Assembly (NCBI RefSeq): GCF_007678255.1
Contig: NZ_VEED01000021.1
Location: 1 to 64,000, forward strand
DNA from: Bacillus sp. X1(2014)
GTDB taxonomy: Bacteria > Bacillota > Bacilli > Bacillales_B > DSM-18226
Length of the DNA stretch: 64,000 nt
Direction of reading: 5' to 3'
Both the position numbers and the translations under genes were made by a program. Shown here piece after piece: positions 62,291 to 64,000 of this stretch. How positions within the stretch are numbered: the stretch's first letter is position 1; each line of letters begins with the position of its first letter. A model generated the notes under the pieces. It was given only the letters and a program-made list of their open reading frames with translations. It ran no database searches and had not been told where the DNA came from.

Positions 62291-63310
62291 TTATTTGGCC
62301 TTCATTAGTAAAAAAATAAAATATGGTGCACTAAATATTGCCACTACAATTCCCACTGGTATTTGGGTTGGGGCAAGCAGATTTTTACCAATTGTGTCTG
62401 CCAATAAAAGCACAAACGACCCTAATACGGCTGTTATTGGCAAAAATAACTGGTGCTTTGGCCCAATTAATCGTTTCGCAATATGCGGAGCAACTAAGCC
62501 TAGAAAAGCAATTCCTCCCCCAGCCGCGACACTGAAACCTGCAAGCGACACTGCTGCTAGAAGCAAGATTCTTCTTTCTTTTTCTACATGAATCCCTAGG
62601 CCCGTCGCGACCTGATCACCTAAATTCATGATATTTAGGATGTGTGCTTTGTATAAAGCAAAAGGAATAAGCAGCAAAATTAACGGTGCGAGAATGGCGA
62701 CAAACTTCCAATTCGTTCCCCAAATATCACCAGAAAGCCAGACAGCCGCCTGCATGAAGTCTTGCGGATTCATTTTGAGTTGAAAAATAACAATCGCAGC
62801 GCCAAACCCTGAATTGACACCAATCCCGACTAAAATTAACCGGACAGGATCAATTCCTTTTTTCCATGCCAATACGTAAATTAGAAAAGCCGCAATTACC
62901 GCTCCTATTAAGGCGAACAAGGGCATTAAGAAAATGCCAAGTGTGCTGACACTGTTCATAGAACCTTGAAAAAAGTAGATAAACAAAATGACCATGAATC
63001 CTGCCCCTGTATTAATACCTAATATTCCAGGGTCGGCTAGTTCATTTTTCGTCACACCTTGCAAAATGGCGCCAGAGACTGCTAATCCCGCACCAATCAG
63101 TAAGGCCAAAACCATTCTTGGTAATCTGAAATCAACTAAAACGAGTTGGTCGCGGGCTGTTCCCTGCCCTATTAATGTCTTGAAAACATCGATGGGAGCA
63201 ATCCGTACGACACCAAGGTTTAAACTTATGATAAAAGTGATAATTGTTAAAATAAATAAAAGGCTAATTAAGACGATAAATTTTTTCTGTTTTGCTTTCG
63301 ATTGATTCAT
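62291..63310 (-). CDS. Iron-siderophore ABC transporter permease (FecD type)
   Basis: This membrane subunit has 339 residues and about 10 transmembrane helices, with family motifs DFRLPRMVLALLIGAGLAVSG, DPGILGINTGAGF and the conserved GGGIAFLGLVAPHI. The start ATG overlaps the stop codon of the upstream permease by one base (TAATG). Confidence 0.94.
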   Translation of the reverse strand: MNQSKAKQKKFIVLISLLFILTIITFIISLNLGVVRIAPIDVFKTLIGQGTARDQLVLVDFRLPRMVLALLIGAGLAVSGAILQGVTKNELADPGILGINTGAGFMVILFIYFFQGSMNSVSTLGIFLMPLFALIGAVIAAFLIYVLAWKKGIDPVRLILVGIGVNSGFGAAIVIFQLKMNPQDFMQAAVWLSGDIWGTNWKFVAILAPLILLLIPFALYKAHILNIMNLGDQVATGLGIHVEKERRILLLAAVSLAGFSVAAGGGIAFLGLVAPHIAKRLIGPKHQLFLPITAVLGSFVLLLADTIGKNLLAPTQIPVGIVVAIFSAPYFIFLLMKAK

Positions 63311-64000
63311 TACAGCCCCCTCCTTTCCCCACGAGCCAGGTATAAGAAGAAAGGAACACCGATGATCGCCGTTACGGCTCCAACTGGCGTTTCAAACGGG
63401 GCATTCACCATTCTTGCTGCAATATCAGCAAGAACGAGTAACAGTCCTCCAAGTACAGCAGAAATCGGAATAATCCAACGGTAATCTGAACCAATGATAA
63501 ATCGGGTAATGTGCGGAATTACCAATCCAATAAATCCAATAGCACCAGCTATCGATACAGCAGCACCGGTTAGTACTAATACGACAATCACGCCAAGTGA
63601 TTTTACTAAAATTGTATTTTGTCCAAGCCCTTTGGAAACTTCTTCGCCTAAGCTAAGGATAGTGATTGACCTTGAGATGTAAAGGGCGAGTAATAACCCA
63701 ACCCCACCAGTGATTAAAAGGATCTTAATTGATTCCCAAGTTACGGTGGTTAATCCTCCTGCATACCAAAAGCTCATGTCCTTTGCCACTTGTGTATGAA
63801 GAGCAATGGCACTTGAGAATGCACTAAGCATCGAACCCACTGCCACCCCGGCCAGGGCGAGTTTTACTGGGGTCAATCCTCCCTTTGAAAAAGTTCCAAT
63901 CGTAAAAACGAGGATTACGCCAAGGCCTGCCCCTACAAATGATGAAAAGGTCAACCCCATCATTGTCGTGGTTGGAATAAAAGCAAGAGTGATGACTAAT
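63310..64000 (-). CDS. Iron-siderophore ABC transporter permease (FecC type), 5' end outside window
   Basis: This is the partner permease, visible for 229 codons. The reading frame is open through the window edge (residues LVITLAFIPTTT before the first Met), so the true start lies beyond 64000. It has the same family pattern, with GAIGFIGLVIPHITRFIIG. A binding-protein gene may lie outside the window. Confidence 0.93.
   Translation of the reverse strand, partial: LVITLAFIPTTTMMGLTFSSFVGAGLGVILVFTIGTFSKGGLTPVKLALAGVAVGSMLSAFSSAIALHTQVAKDMSFWYAGGLTTVTWESIKILLITGGVGLLLALYISRSITILSLGEEVSKGLGQNTILVKSLGVIVVLVLTGAAVSIAGAIGFIGLVIPHITRFIIGSDYRWIIPISAVLGGLLLVLADIAARMVNAPFETPVGAVTAIIGVPFFLYLARGERRGL

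Overview
The window looks like a chromosomal segment of a low-GC, spore-forming Bacillaceae (Bacillus/Neobacillus-like). The evidence is AGGAGG-type ribosome-binding sites with frequent TTG and GTG starts, CcpA-type cre boxes, a probable PhoP-controlled alkaline phosphatase, YesM/YesN two-component pairs and a KinB-like sporulation-type kinase. A roughly 50-bp palindromic repeat with GGTGTCAGGCACC ends is scattered between genes. There are no tRNA or rRNA genes, phage genes, transposases or CRISPR arrays.

Layout. (1) 0-6 kb: an orphan sensor kinase, then a sigma-54 activator, a 3-hydroxybutyrate dehydrogenase and a GntP-family permease. A near-perfect sigma-54 promoter and three TTCC-N8-GGAA inverted repeats lie upstream of the permease, so this reads as a self-contained hydroxybutyrate-use module. 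(2) 6-9 kb: a polytopic membrane protein fused to a PstS-like binding domain, and an M20 carbamoyl-amino-acid hydrolase. (3) 9-17 kb: mglBAC galactose ABC importer plus a membrane-anchored periplasmic receptor, a YesM-type kinase and a YesN-type regulator that probably sense the same sugar. (4) 17-24 kb: two divergent secreted GH3 glycosidases and a secreted Ig-like esterase. (5) 24-32 kb: galK-galE-galT-galM-galR operon, a divergent ROK repressor and a second galM. (6) 32-50 kb: two CUT1 sugar importers without their own ATPase, a short GH2 glycosidase, a GH36 alpha-galactosidase, a LacZ-type GH2 beta-galactosidase and a second YesM/YesN pair. (7) 50-53 kb: a lipoprotein and alkaline phosphatase with a Pho-box promoter. 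(8) 53-59 kb: a four-gene operon with two different guanidino-modifying hydrolases, an amino-acid permease and a RocB-like M20 enzyme, divergent from an IclR regulator. (9) 59-64 kb: an MFS transporter, and a ferredoxin-NADP-reductase-like flavoprotein in an operon with a siderophore ABC importer cut by the window end.

How it works together. From 9 to 50 kb the DNA forms a galactose/galactoside utilisation island. Secreted GH3 enzymes trim outside oligosaccharides, CUT1 importers bring in galactosides, cytoplasmic alpha- and beta-galactosidases release galactose, Mgl imports free galactose, and two mutarotases plus the Leloir enzymes feed it to glycolysis. Five cre-like sites in the island indicate carbon catabolite control; a sixth lies in the hydroxybutyrate module. 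Each of the three sugar-binding-protein genes is followed by an RNA hairpin before the permease or ATPase genes, which suggests attenuation that keeps binding protein in excess. The arginine-type cluster may take up a methylated arginine or related compound and convert it through citrulline to ornithine. All functional assignments come from reading the sequence and knowledge of families; no database search was run.
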